Assembly (NCBI GenBank): GCA_963965975.1
Contig: OZ014416.1
Coordinates: 4,960,001 to 5,024,000, forward strand
From: Xestospongia bergquistia
Lineage: Eukaryota > Porifera > Demospongiae > Haplosclerida > Petrosiidae
Direction of reading: 5' to 3'
DNA: 64,000 nucleotides
The translations under genes and the position numbers were made by a program. The notes beneath the pieces were generated by a model. It ran no database searches. It was given only the letters and a program-made list of their open reading frames with translations, and was not told the DNA's origin. Below, one piece after another: positions 1 to 11,930 of this stretch. Position 1 is the stretch's first letter, and each line of letters opens with the position of its first letter.

Positions 1-244
1 TTTATTTATGGACAATACAGCTAACTTCAAAGTATACATCACAGGTGATTTTTGAAATTATCAGTAGATACGCAAGTTAAAAGGGATCAATGCGGTACTT
101 GAAATTTTGAAATCTGACTAGTAATAAGGAAGTTACAGCGAAAAGACCAAGTGGCAGGTGAACGCGAATGGACTTTAGTTATATAGTTTACTGTCTAATA
201 GTTTATATTTTGTAATTAATTAACTTAGTCTCTTATGTTCCTAG

Positions 245-346
245 TTTGGACGTACACCTGCACACTATGCAGCAGAGAATGGACATACTGACACAGTAAA
301 AGTGTTAATTGAATTTGGACTAGCTGATATCAACACTAAGGATAAA
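245..346 (+). CDS. Ankyrin-repeat exon (internal, phase 0)
   Basis: This 102-nt stretch (34 codons) follows an acceptor ending TTCCTAG and ends at a GTAAGT donor. Its translation reads FGRTPAHYAAENGHTDTVKV followed by a second helix and an N-T-K-D turn, which is the canonical ankyrin pattern (G-x-TP-x-H-x-AA-x-x-GH). One ankyrin repeat per phase-0 exon is usual for animal ankyrin genes. The next recognisable exon is another phase-0 ankyrin exon at 6799, so I infer that both belong to one gene and that earlier exons lie before the window. Ankyrin repeats are protein-binding modules; the partner cannot be read here. The 6.45 kb intron implied by this model is long beside the 48-150 nt introns further down, so this exon could instead belong to a separate upstream gene. 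Confidence 0.72.
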
Positions 347-359
347 GTAAGTCACAGTA

Positions 360-3300
360 ATTGCATTACAAGACATATCATTGTACCAAATTATGACCAA
401 TGAAGTAAATGAAATTACTTCATTTGGTTAATGGTTAATAAATCAGGTTAATAAATCAATAAGACACATAATTTGAAGTGTATTACTGATTTAATAATAA
501 ACCTGTACTCTACAACAACTGTTCTTTACCAGTTCTTGATTCTTTTAATATAATTTTCCAAAACATTTCAATAATAATAATGTTTAGTATTGATTAACTT
601 AAGACAATAAGGGAACACGCAAAAAATGAGACTTTCATTATGTGACTTGTAACAAGACTAGTCTATATAATAACACAAGAACTTATAAATAATGTTCAAG
701 CTTTTTCTCTATTAGTCATGATACTATTAATCATAGCCATTTGTCTAACCAGTAGTGTAATACTATCATGTCTGAGTCCTTACTTTGCTTGACCATTATT
801 GCACTTCAGCTAGTAACAAAAACATTTTATACAAATTTTGGTAGAAAAGCGTTTATTACAATAACTATTCCAAATTTCTTGAAAACAATCCAAAGAGCAC
901 ATATGTCACTTTATCATTTGTTACTAAGCAACAATTACTAAGTCATCATAGCAACATTTACTAAGAAAAAGATACCGAATTTAGTCATTGTAGCCCTTCT
1001 ATATTCTATACAAATTTTGAGAGAAAACTGTTTATTGCCATAGCTATTCCAAATTTAACGAAAACAATGTCAAAATATACTATATCTTTAATTAATATGT
1101 ATTCATCAATTTCTATAAAAGATTTAGAAATTTCAAAATCAATTGTACCAATGAAATCACAAAATAGAAGGAGTCATATAATAAGCAACAGCATATAATT
1201 TACTATTGCAACAGTATGTAATGTCACCATAGTGACAATCACTATAGCAACAGCATTAACATAACCATAGCAACTGTTACTATAGCAAATAATAGTCACA
1301 ATGGTTGTCATTAATGTTTATCAAATCCCATAACTTGCTATAAAAACAACATAATGGCAAGCCCATTCTCACTAGAGTGAGTAAATAGAGACTTATTTGT
1401 CAACCATAGTGAATGCATATCAAAGTCACAGTTTACTTCCAGTAAGAATTCTAAGCAGTATGTTCCCATTGTTCTTATTAGCAACAAAATATATATACTA
1501 CAATATCATTGTACCAAATTATGACCAATGAATTAATTAAAATTACTTCATTTGAGGTTAATAAATCAATAAGACACATGTTTTGATGCGTATTGCTGAT
1601 TACTGAAACCTGTACTCTAGAGCAACTGTTCTTTACCAGCTCATGATTATTTTAATATGTTTTTACCAAACATTTCAATAATAATAATACTAATGTGTAT
1701 TATTGATGAATTTAATTAGCAAATGTGCTAAAATTGTACCATTATGCCTTATGTTAACAACAAAAACATTTTATAATCAATTTAGCAGAAACTGTTTATT
1801 GCCATAACTATTCCAAGTTTCTTAGAAACAATGCCAAAAGTTTCTAGATGTTTAATTGTATGTATTCATCAATCACCATGAAAATTTTGCAAAAGTTTCT
1901 CTAACCAAATGTACCCATTAAATAATAAAGTCCTAGGAATCATGTCATCATAGAATAAAGCAACAGCACATAATTTATTATAGCAACAGCACATATGTCT
2001 TCATAGCAACAGTTACTAAGCAAATGAAAGTTTGTCACCATAATATGAATTACTCAGTAACAGCAAATATGTCTCCATAGCAACTGTTGCTATACCAATA
2101 ACATATGAGTATAAACGACTAGAGTATAACAAGAATAAACAATGTCATAGTTACCATAGCAACATTGCTATACCAATTAGGTATGCATCTATCATGATAG
2201 CAATGATCTCCATGGTAACAGTTGTTATAACATCATTACCATAGCAACAACAAATAGATATAGTACTATATTAATGTTACTTATAACACTGACAATTGAT
2301 CATCAAATTGTTGTTTTAAGATGAAAATTATAGCATTATGCTTTCATATGTTTACAAACTTTGTCAAAAGTTATAAAATATGTAATTAATGACCATTATT
2401 TAATTTCTATTCATAATTGGCAATTTTTGCCAAAAAATGATTTACTATCAAAAGTATAACATATGGTTACTGTGACCTTTTTATACATATTTTGGCACAA
2501 AACAATTTATTGCCATAATTATTCAAGTTTTGTTGAAAACAATGCTAAAACATACCATCTCTTTAATTCATAATTATATATTCATCAATCTCTATGAAAG
2601 ATTTATAAATTTCAAAAACAATTGTACCAATGAAAACACAAAATATAAGGAGTCATACAATAAGCAACAGCATATATTTCACTATATCCATGGTATGTAA
2701 TGTCACCATAGCAATAATCACTATAGCAACAGCATTTATTTCACCATAGCAATGGTACTATAGTGTCACTGTGTTTGTTATTAATGACTATCAAATCCCA
2801 CATAAAAATAACACAGTGAGAAGCCTATTCTAGCTATATAGAGTAAAGAAAGCCTTTTTGTCAACCATAGTGAATACATAAATACAAATAGAAATAGACA
2901 TGCACTGTTGGTACAAGCAAGTAACATATTAAAGTAAAGATTTTCAGCACTATGTTCTCAATGTTCTTATTAGCAATGAGATGTATGTATAACATTATTT
3001 ATTTTTCACATTACTTTATTATAGTAATACAAATACAACATATTGTACACACAGTTGACTGTGAACCCACAAGCATTGTGAACTGTTGTAAAATATAAAT
3101 ATATCACTGTTGATTGAGGGTATACTCATACAACAAAGTACATGTACATATAATGTTCCAAAGATATTCTTATATCATTTGTACCTGTTGATCCCATAAC
3201 CTGCTGTAAAAATAACACAAAGATGAGAATGTTTCATTATAGGGAGTGGCAAAATACTTCTTGTCAACCATATTGATTATAAAATACAATACAAATACGT

Positions 3301-3400
3301 ATACACTGTGTGGTACAAACAAGTGACATAAAATCATACTTTACTTGCAATAACAAGTGTCAGTGCTATTACTTAGACATTTAAAAGGTATTTCGTTGTC
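360..3400. repeat. Diverged direct repeats rich in CCATAGCAAC
   Basis: Several sentences of sequence recur in altered form here. A segment starting ATTGTACCAAATTATGACC occurs near 381 and again near 1507. A segment with CAAATTTTG...AAACTGTTTATTGCCATA occurs near 1010 and 1780, with weaker versions near 830 and 2490. Phrases such as CACCATAGCAACAG and CTATAGCAACAG are scattered dozens of times from about 950 to 2780. This looks like an old tandem or dispersed repeat family inside the large intron. No open frame or transposase motif was seen. Confidence 0.6.
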
Positions 3401-4868
3401 ATAGTTACATTTGCTCCTATGATGATCTTGAAAGATTGATTCAGGCCATTTAATGAGACAGTTACATACCACTGATGTCTATCTCTGCTAGTCACTGCTA
3501 TTTCAGATTTTACTGTTCCTAGAAAAGTTTTTTTTCAACTTTTCCAACTCTTTTGTGTCAATGACACTTAACCTCATAATGTCCCCATCTATAACACTTT
3601 TATAAATACTTAGCAATGTGAACTGTTGTATAATATAAATATATCATTATTGACTGTGAGCGTATTCATACAAAGAAGGTACACGTACATATGATGTTCA
3701 TAAGATATTTTTTTTGTCATCTGTACCTTGTAAGGTTGTGATTATTGTCTACTACATGAGCAGCTTGTTTGCTTGGAGGATCAGGTTTCTTTTCTTGAAA
3801 CTTCATTTAAGTAGTGTACATTTATATAATATATTATTATTATTAATGTCAACCATTTGTTGAAGTACCATGTTATGGTTTGTTCATTATTGCTGATATT
3901 TACAATAACATTGATAGTGTTTGTTTTGTTTATAAGATGATTATGATGAATAATAACAAACTATTACAATTAAAATATGTTCACATAGTTCACTATTACA
4001 AGCATAGCATTGTGAAACAAAAATCATGACAATCACTAGATTCATTAATCATATAATGATGCTTAAATTGGTAAGTGGCTGTACATTTGACCTCTTTGTG
4101 TACCATCAAGTTAATGTATTACAAAATTGTATGTGTACTCATCAGTAGTAGACTGAGTATCATTTCTTGAGTACTGTAAATAATGTTTGTCAATACAACA
4201 TAACGTTGTACCTTGTAATGTCTTACAAGTATTGTTGTTGTTACCATGGTGATAAATACAGGAGTTAAAAATTGGTGATAATAAGTTTTGAAAGATGGTT
4301 AATCATTTGCTGGATATTTGCCATATATCTACCATAAGTATTTATATCAATAATTAATTCAATATTAATATTGGTTCTTTATTATGAATTAATAGTAATA
4401 ATAATCTTAATATTACTGATAGCAATAATGAAATAAAATCTGTACCTTTCTTGCATACTTTGTTATTCTTCATTGACTACTGAGATGAAAAATCTCCAAA
4501 TATGTATCTGATAACTTTTATTATACAATTATTACATCATCAGTGCTTTAGATACATATTTAATTGAAAAAATGGTTGTCTATGTTACATTTCAAAGTAT
4601 AATAAGAAAATTGAGTAATCCTTAAAAATTGCCACTTCCATCATTTATTCCTTGAATATATCTGATCAAATCTTTAATTTGGTTTCTTCACTTTGTTGGT
4701 TACTAGGAAGTGAATGTATAAACATATGTTGATTTGTACTTTATGCATATCAAAGTTATCACACTGGGGACTGCTTTAGACATGAAAACCTATTCAAACT
4801 TCCTATTAGACAAATTTTCTGGCTTTAGATGATGTCTGCTATAAATGTCAATACATTCACTACAAGTA
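3401..4868. other. Intronic AT-rich sequence, nothing recognised
   Basis: No ankyrin-type exon, long open frame, RNA gene or clear repeat boundary was seen here. A few phrases, for example AATATAAATATATCA near 3090 and 3636, recur from the repeat region upstream. Confidence 0.5.
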
Positions 4869-4876
4869 GTGTTCTC

Positions 4877-5682
4877 TAGTGTTGTATTACTTTAAGTATA
4901 CTAAAACTAAAATACATTTAGTTAGGAGGTTATTTTGATTTTATTTAACTAACTATAATGAACTAAAATGAAATCTTCTCAAAACTAACTGTAACTAACT
5001 AAAACAGTTTGTACTTCTTTAATAACTTTTTATAACTAACTAAAATATTTTCATGACTGAACTTACTAAAATAACTAAAATAACTCATTTTCTAAGACCT
5101 TAGAAGTGTTTAGCACATTTCCTTAAAAGTTAGTGATGCAGAACTATCTTATCTATAGACTGTACCATAATACTATGTACTGTAGTGTAATTGTTCTGTA
5201 TAGATCATTTGGTGTGTATAGATTGCAGCTGCATGTTTTGACATTGCCATTCATTTCAATATGATCCACTAAATTTCTGGGTTGAAAATGAACTTTCATT
5301 TCATTTGCCCACAATATTTTTGGAATTCTGATGTCTTTTATGCCTGTTGAACGTCTATTTTCAAGGCAGGATATTATGTCCAGGGTAGACGAAATTGACT
5401 TAGTGGATCAAGTTGGGAAAATTAAGTGTTTCTTAAAACAAATAAACAATATGTTTCCTAATATTACATTCTGAACTGTACAATGATTATTACCTAAATA
5501 GAATAGATTATGCAGAAAAACTAATAAAAACTAAAACTACAAGCCAATAAATATAACTATAAAACTAAACTAAAACTAGATGTGCAATAAACAACAACTA
5601 TAACTAACTAAAATATTTTACTTGGACTAAAAAACTAACTATAACTTAACTAAAACTAAATTTCATAACTAAAACAACACTA
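4877..5682 (+). mobile_element. Degraded hAT-family DNA transposon
   Basis: The element starts TAGTGTTGTATT and ends with the complement ACAACACTA, giving about 9-10 bp of terminal inverted repeat. Outside it, GTGTTCTC at 4869-4876 and GTGTTGTC at 5683-5690 form an 8-bp target-site duplication matching at 7 of 8 bases; 8 bp is the hAT standard. Inside, near 5250-5440, the translation contains DPLNFW and, after a frame change, PVERLFSRQDIMSRV, the signature of the hAT C-terminal dimerisation domain. The central part of the transposase is missing and the rest is frameshifted. Runs of AACTAAAA motifs flank the coding remnant (about 4905-5090 and 5520-5670). The copy is dead and sits within the intron of the Roc-COR gene. 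Confidence 0.8.
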
Positions 5683-5690
5683 GTGTTGTC

Positions 5691-6798
5691 CCAAGATTAA
5701 GAATGATTATTTTAGGTGATATATGGAATATATTCAGAGCTGATTGATTCACATAACGTTAATTTCATGTTCTGTTTCACTATGAACACTGTTTGTGTGG
5801 ACAATTAGGATTAAAAGAAAAAAGAAGATAGAACCACATATTCACTAGATATTCCTCCAGATAATTATTCCTTTTAAGTCAAAATTTACACACAATGTCA
5901 GAACTAGTTTCCTTGAAGTGATCCTTTTGTGCAGCTGTTCCATATATATTGGTAATTTTTTCACTCTTCCTACATTTCATTTAAGTGAGGTCCTTGATAA
6001 AGGTGTGTTACAGTATCATCACAAGGACAATGGTTATATGTGGTAATGTAGACATCTGTAGCTGAAGATAGGTTTTCTTTGATTTGCTAGTAGCCACTTA
6101 AAGACTTCTTTAGCCACCAACTTTGCAAGTTATGATGTTTGGTACATTTTCATATTTTTTGTCACTTAGTTTATGATAAATATCACTTTATATCACTCTC
6201 CATTGAACTTTTCCATGTTAATATATCTAATGCCACAAAAATGTTTATACTCTTCGAGGAAGTTTTAGCAAGATACAGCAAAAACTTCTGTATAAGAACT
6301 GTCTTTATTAAATGTTCTGTTAGAGGCTATTTCCAAGCTCTGCAAATCACTACTTAAACTGTTAAAATGCTCAAAATTAAAACAAATATTGCTGATGTAA
6401 AAGAATAATCATATTGGTATAAAATTAATCATTGCAAATATTGTAGTTATATAGTTATCATAGTTTAAACAAATTATAAAATTAAGAAATAACATTGTGT
6501 CTTATCTAAATGACGATGCTGTTGACTACATGATTGTTGTTCTCATAACACAAAAACAAATATGTAAAATTGACGTTCATGTTCATTGACATGTGACTCT
6601 GATAAGAAAATAGATTGAGCTAATTTGTGTTATTAATATTTTCAGTTTTAATATCTTAATGTCTTTCTCACCATCTTGTTAATCTTGTATCCATGAGATA
6701 TTAACAATGATATAATTATAAATACAATATAATAACAAATTATTTTGCTCCATGTTCTCATCTAGACCTATGTGTTATGTGTTTACTTCTTTCTCTAG
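5691..6798. other. Intronic sequence, nothing recognised
   Basis: There is a 72-codon open frame at 6139-6357, but it has no domain I recognise, no splice context and low-complexity neighbours. It is most likely a chance frame. Confidence 0.5.
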
Positions 6799-8841
6799 TA
6801 TGGCAATACTCTATTGCATTCTGCTTGCTCATGTGGTAGTAAGGACACAATACAATACCTGCTAAATGATGTGAAGTTAAATCCACTGGCTGTAAACAAT
6901 GGTCAACAAATGCCATTAGAACTTATTTCACCAAATCTCAAAGACAGATTCCAATTACTAAAATTGTTTCAACCATTTCTTCAACATAATATAAAGTATC
7001 CAGTAGATTCGTATGCCAAACTATTGCTTTGTGGAAAAACAAATGCTGGTAAAAGTTCTTTAGCTGCTGTTATATCTTATCGTGCTGAAAAATTTTTTGG
7101 AATTGATCCAGAAAAGTGTGTTGAAGGTGTTGTATTACAAACCACTGGAATTGACTATCGCAACATTTGTAGTTGGGAAATAGGAAACGTTGTAATTTTC
7201 GATTTTGCCGGACACACAGAATATTACAGTAGCCATGCTGCAGTATTGGAAACTCTTTTGTTGAGGTCACCAGCTGTCTTTGTAATTGTAACTAATCTTA
7301 CTGATGAGAAAGAGATAATAAAGAGGGACCTGTACTTCTGGTTTAATTTTATTGAAAATGTTAGCACTAATTTACTTAACCCCAGTCAAGTTATTATTGT
7401 TGGAAGCCATATTGATCTTTTGCCACATGAAAATGATTATGATTCTTTTATTAATGAAATTGCAAGTAGTGCCATTCGTGATCAAAATTATACTGGTTTC
7501 CTGGCAATGGACTGTCATAGACCAGGAGGTAAAGGTGTTGAAGCATTTATGGCTAAACTAAAGAAGAGCTGTGAAGCTGTTATTGACAGAGAAGATAAAA
7601 TAAGCTACCATTGTCATTGTCTACATGCTTTCCTTCAACAGCTTCAACTTGTTGCTATTAGTTTAGATGACCTCTGCTCAAGAATTAAGAATATGAATGA
7701 GCCATGTCTTTTGTCAGACCGATCAACTGTGTTGAAGTTCTTGACCATTCTTGGAGAAAAGGGTCTTGTATTATTTTTAGGAGATTGGTTAATTATCGAC
7801 CAAAAAGCTCTGTTAACTGAGGTAAATGGTATTATTTTTAATGAAAGCATTGATCGTGTATGTAAACCAGTTACCAGTAACACTGGTATCATGCTAGTGT
7901 CCGCATTAGCTAAATTATTTCCAAACCACAATACAAAAATGCTAATTTGTTTCTTAATAAGTCTACAATTCTGTCACCAAGTCAATTCTCGTTCTGTTAA
8001 TAACATCGCAAACAATATACCATCTGAAGAACCTGTAAATGAAGATACCAAATATTTATTTTTTCCTGCACTTATAAATGAAGAGAGGCCCTCACCACTC
8101 TTTAATACGACAGATGGATTTGGTTGGTGTCTATGGTGTCCAGATCCTCAACAATTTCTACCTATACGATTCCTTCATACACTACTTCACCTCTTGGCCT
8201 ATACTCGTTGTCTTCCTCCTGACAACACTGGTATTATCAAAACCAACATTGTAGTCGAGGAACTCTATCGTGATTGTACTATGTGGAAAAATGGCATATA
8301 TTGGAAAGATGAGAATGATATTGAAGTGATGGTGGAGGTTACTGAACACAACAGATGTGTTACAATTCTTGTTTCTCACAGTACCTCTTTGAAAAGTTAT
8401 GAAATCCGTACATCTCTCATTAAAGAAGTACTTAGTCTTAAGAACAAGATATGTTCATGTGAAGTGCAGCAGTTTGTTATTCCTCCTGGTAATGTCAATG
8501 ATGTTATTGATAAGGAGCAGAGACACCGTATACTCTATTCCCTCAGAAAAGTAGCCCTTGCAGTTATTATCAAATGTCCTATTGGTGATGCAAACAATAA
8601 AACTGCTAAAAGAGTTGATGTCAGATCTGTTGTGGGTAAGAAAGAACCGTACCTCTGCATTGCCCCTATTGTCATTGAGGCTCTTTTCACAGACAACAAC
8701 AACGACATACTATTACCACAACACTACGTCCAACATATAAAGGAAGCATGTAGGGAGATAATGCCACTCTCATTTCGGACTCATCTGTCAGTGAGGAAGC
8801 ATCTTAATCAATTTAGCATTTTTACTGGCCGTAATCCTTTG
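6799..8841 (+). CDS. Ankyrin end plus Roc-COR GTPase exon
   Basis: This 2043-nt exon (681 codons, phase 0 at both ends) begins after TCTCTAG and ends at GTAAGT. It starts with an ankyrin repeat (YGNTLLHSACSCG). From about residue 75 comes a Ras-of-complex (Roc) GTPase domain: P-loop GKTNAGKSS (G1), DFAGH (G3, about residue 135), and an altered G4, GSHIDLL, where Ras-like GTPases have NKxD. The following ~400 residues match COR domains, with the winged-helix-like segment FLTILGEKGLVLFLGDWLII and FLISLQFCHQVN. Roc-COR proteins are dimeric GTP-regulated signalling switches. The nearest known architecture is the C-terminal half of DAPK1 (ankyrin, Roc-COR, death domain), but no kinase is visible here. 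The chain begins at an acceptor and has no initiator Met in this exon. Confidence 0.88.
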
Positions 8842-8889
8842 GTAAGTTAACAATTTAATAATTTTTAATTGTTTTGATTTTGTACATAG

Positions 8890-8965
8890 ACTATATCATC
8901 TCGACCTATTAGAGAGGAAGAGATACAATGTCTACCTGAAGATGATGTTAATATTACAAAGAAAG
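8890..8965 (+). CDS. Linker exon of the Roc-COR gene
   Basis: A 48-nt intron (GTAAGTT...TACATAG) separates this from the preceding exon. The 76 nt encode TISSRPIREEEIQCLPEDDV and a few more residues and end with one extra base before a GTAGGT donor, which fits the phase of the exon at 9113. It is a short acidic linker between the COR and CARD-like domains with no domain of its own. Confidence 0.72.
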
Positions 8966-9112
8966 GTAGGTTATCATGTATGTTTTGCTTAACATTTACT
9001 TATTAATGTTTGTAGAATCTAGTATTACTTTTTGTTGAGATCAAACTTCCTTTATTCTCTTTTGTATTTTCTAATATCCTTTACTTTTACTTTTTTTTGT
9101 CATATTATGTAG

Positions 9113-9415
9113 GCACTTCTGAGTCATCAGAAATATTTCTGGATAATTTTGCTGATATTTGTGATGCCATTGAAGTTAAACCTCTTCCCATTGTTAACAG
9201 GCTCCTTACTGCTAGATTGATATCATCAAATTTTAAAGATGATGTACAAAATATGAGTGGTGAAAATTATGACAAAGCAGACAAAGTAGTTAATGAACTA
9301 CAACAACATGTTAAGGAAAAAGGAATTGATTTTTTAAAGGCTGTCTGTGATTTTCTTCTGAGCCAAAACCATACACTAAAAGATATTGGCATAAGAATGA
9401 AAAGTCAACTAGAAA
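9113..9415 (+). CDS. CARD-like death-fold exon of the Roc-COR gene
   Basis: The acceptor TTATGTAG is followed by sequence whose first two bases complete the codon left open at 8965. The ~100 residues contain LPIVNRLLTARLISSNF, then KADKVVNELQQHV and FLKAVCDFLLSQNHTLKDIG. This spacing of leucines and the final helix pair resembles CARD-type death folds, which recruit partners through homotypic contacts. The assignment is by pattern only; a plain helical bundle is possible. The exon probably ends at GTGAGA after 9415 in phase 1, which suits the next exon. If that donor is not used, the frame stops at 9444. Confidence 0.68.
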
Positions 9416-10678
9416 GTGAGACATTTTATAATACAATATTATAATTATATTACAAAATTAATATTTGTATAAATGAATCTTTAATTATGTTATAACTGAG
9501 TAATCTACTGTATACAATAAATGTATTTATTTTTATGTATTATAGGCTAAATCCACCTACCTAGTATCTTGTCCTCTACATGCTTCAAAGTGAAAGTGTT
9601 ATCAAAGCCAATAACATAAATTTACACCACTTACCACATGACAGCATGTGTCAACTCACAAATAACTAATTACAAGATGCCTTAGCCACATTAAGGAGAA
9701 AGTGTGTGCAAATCCCATTCTATAGTATTAGAAAGACTAGCTTGTGATCATATTTGAAAGTTTAACAATTATGTATGTGATTAAATTGCTAGGGATGTAA
9801 TTTTAAAAAAATTATATGGTCATTGTCAACATAATTGCTAGAATAAATATTTGTGTGAATTGTGTCAGTGTAAAACCATACAACATGCAGGTATGGGCAC
9901 AAACAGCTTGCAGGCATGGGGAGTCTATATTTTTTTAGCCAAATGGTTTATAATAGCAAATTCTTTATGGTATATTTTTGCTTTCAGCATGTAGCTATCT
10001 TGTATGCTATAGAGATTATTTTGTAATTGTGATATGAAAAATCACAAAATGTGATAATATGTATAAGCAGTTAGTTTGCATGCATGTGAAGTGCCTCTGA
10101 TCATCTTTGTTTGGCTGAGTATATGATTCACACAATTATCAAACACTCAAATAACAACAGTAGTCATTGCAGACAAGATCCTTAACTTCAACAACTCAAA
10201 TTACAGCGTAAGGCTTGGAGATAGGGCTTTCTAGTAAATGTGGTGATGGATAACTCTAACTTAATGTTGATTTACCTTCTGTCTGAATTCTTTTTGATGC
10301 CATAGTACATGTGTGTACTTTGTATGTTCACGGGTGTTATAATGATATATAAGATAAATCTATTGCTTACTTAATAAATTTGACTTAAAGTATTCTTAAA
10401 GTATACTTAGCTATCTTGGTAAATTGATTATAGTTTGTAAATAATTGGAAGCTAGTGACTAAATTTAAAGATTGTTAATCCATTACGCCATAGCCTATCT
10501 ATTATTATTACACATGTCTATTTAAATCCAAATGTACAAACTGTTTGACTTGTTAAGTCATCTATACATGTGTTAATATCAATAATTTGATTACACTTAT
10601 TAAAATAGTTTAACAAAGAAAAAATCATTTTCTTAAATCAATTTTAAATTGTATATTCCCATTTCATTTCATTTGAAG
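9416..10678. other. Intron, nothing recognised
   Basis: This 1.26 kb stretch between the CARD-like and death-domain exons has no open frame of note, no repeat boundary and no RNA gene that I can see. Confidence 0.5.
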
Positions 10679-10989
10679 GAGGTGTAATTGTATCTACTTT
10701 ACCAGATGATCTCTTGGATCAACAACCTACAATTAAAGAAGTGACTAGCTATGCTAGAACTGCAGACTATAATCTGTTGGGTGTTCAACTAGAACTGGAC
10801 AGTGTGGCACTAGGTGGATGTCATGACTGTACACGTATGTATCAGTTATGGATTGAGGAAAAAGCAAGAGAAGCAACAAGGAGGAATTTATTAGTTGCTT
10901 TACGAGCTATTAGACAGAATAATGTAGCAAGAAAGTATGAAGATTATTTGGAAACAATAGTAAGTTACATTGTCTACATGTTAATGTAA
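10679..10989 (+). CDS. Death-domain exon, end of the Roc-COR gene
   Basis: The acceptor ATTTGAAG is followed by GA, which completes the codon split at 9415. The exon encodes a death domain: TIKEVTSYARTADYNLLGVQ, then the C-x-x-C-T-R-M-Y-Q-L-W helix with its conserved tryptophan, and a final helix ending KYEDYLETI. Death domains bind one another in apoptotic and innate immune complexes. The frame runs to a TAA at 10987-10989, adding VSYIVYMLM. A GTAAGT donor at 10960 would instead splice to an unseen last exon. The domain falls where DAPK1 has its death domain, which supports reading exons 6799-10989 as one gene. Confidence 0.8.
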
Positions 10990-10999
10990 ACAATAAGAA

Positions 11000-11690
11000 T
11001 AGCCTCATATTATTAATTACATGACAAATGTCTTTACTTTCTATGTACTCCAGGCTTAGTTTCACCTACTTAGTCTTCAGTCCTTTTAATTCTTGCTCCT
11101 TTTAATATTTGCTTTTTATATTTGCTGCTTTTGATTATTCAGTATTATTATATATGTACTTTTTTAAAAGAAATTTTACTGCTTTTTATCATTTGCTACT
11201 TCCTACTTTTTTATTGCTTGATATATTTTCTTAGTATATTAGGTAAGTCAATGTATATATTTAAAACTAGAGAATCTAAACCTTTCATTATTTTATGTTG
11301 TGGCTGCTGTTATTTAGAAGTTTTTATTGTTAGAATACATGACTAATTAATATCTATTACATCAATAATATAAAATTTTAAATATTCGACACTTACATAT
11401 AACTATAATATTTCATGACACAGTATACAATATCATTCAGTTATTGTTGTTAACAGCAATGAGTAGTGTCTTTATTGATTTGTAAATTGATTAGCGAGAT
11501 GTTTGAAGGCAGGGTTCAACTAATTGGTTAAGTTTATCTTGTATACTGTGAAAGTTGTAAGACTGAACTTGATAAGTCTGGTGATATTAGTTAATATTGC
11601 CATGTGCATTATGCCTACTTTCAAAAACTAAATAATAGCTATTAGCCTTAATGAAACCTAATAGGTCTTGGTGATCCATCCCTTCCTTAA
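11000..11690. other. Intergenic low-complexity sequence
   Basis: T-rich sequence with imperfect CTTTTAAT and TTTGCT phrases around 11080-11230. The 74-codon frame at 11122-11346 is hydrophobic low complexity and is unlikely to be a gene. Confidence 0.45.
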
Positions 11691-11930
11691 GATGAAGCAG
11701 TTTTGTCTGATTATTTGAAAATTCTCAGTGACAAAGGTCTTTTTTTTCTGAGAAATAAAATAGTGTCTAATAGTTGGATTGTAGTCAACAAATGTAGTTT
11801 TACAAAAGTTCTTTCCAACATATGATACAAGAATGCTTGATTATTTGATAAGCATGGAATTTTGTCATGTTATCAATTCAGACACAATGAATACTATTAC
11901 TACCAATGTCTTCATCAGATTGTGTTCCTA
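11691..11930 (+). pseudogene. Broken COR-domain fragment of a second Roc-COR gene
   Basis: The translation YLKILSDKGLFFLRNKIV, then SNSWIVVNKCSF, parallels FLTILGEKGLVLFLGDWLII in the gene at 6799. After a TGA and a frame change, MLDYLISMEFCHVINSDTMN parallels MLICFLISLQFCHQVNSRSV. The two matches keep their order but the stretch between them is shortened. No Roc domain is visible upstream. I read this as a relic of a tandem paralogue of the Roc-COR gene, cut by the transposon debris that follows. The residues differ enough that the copy is old. Confidence 0.75.

Noticed and set aside
11122-11346. Small membrane protein of 74 residues
   Set aside because: Low-complexity T-rich sequence with no splice or start context.
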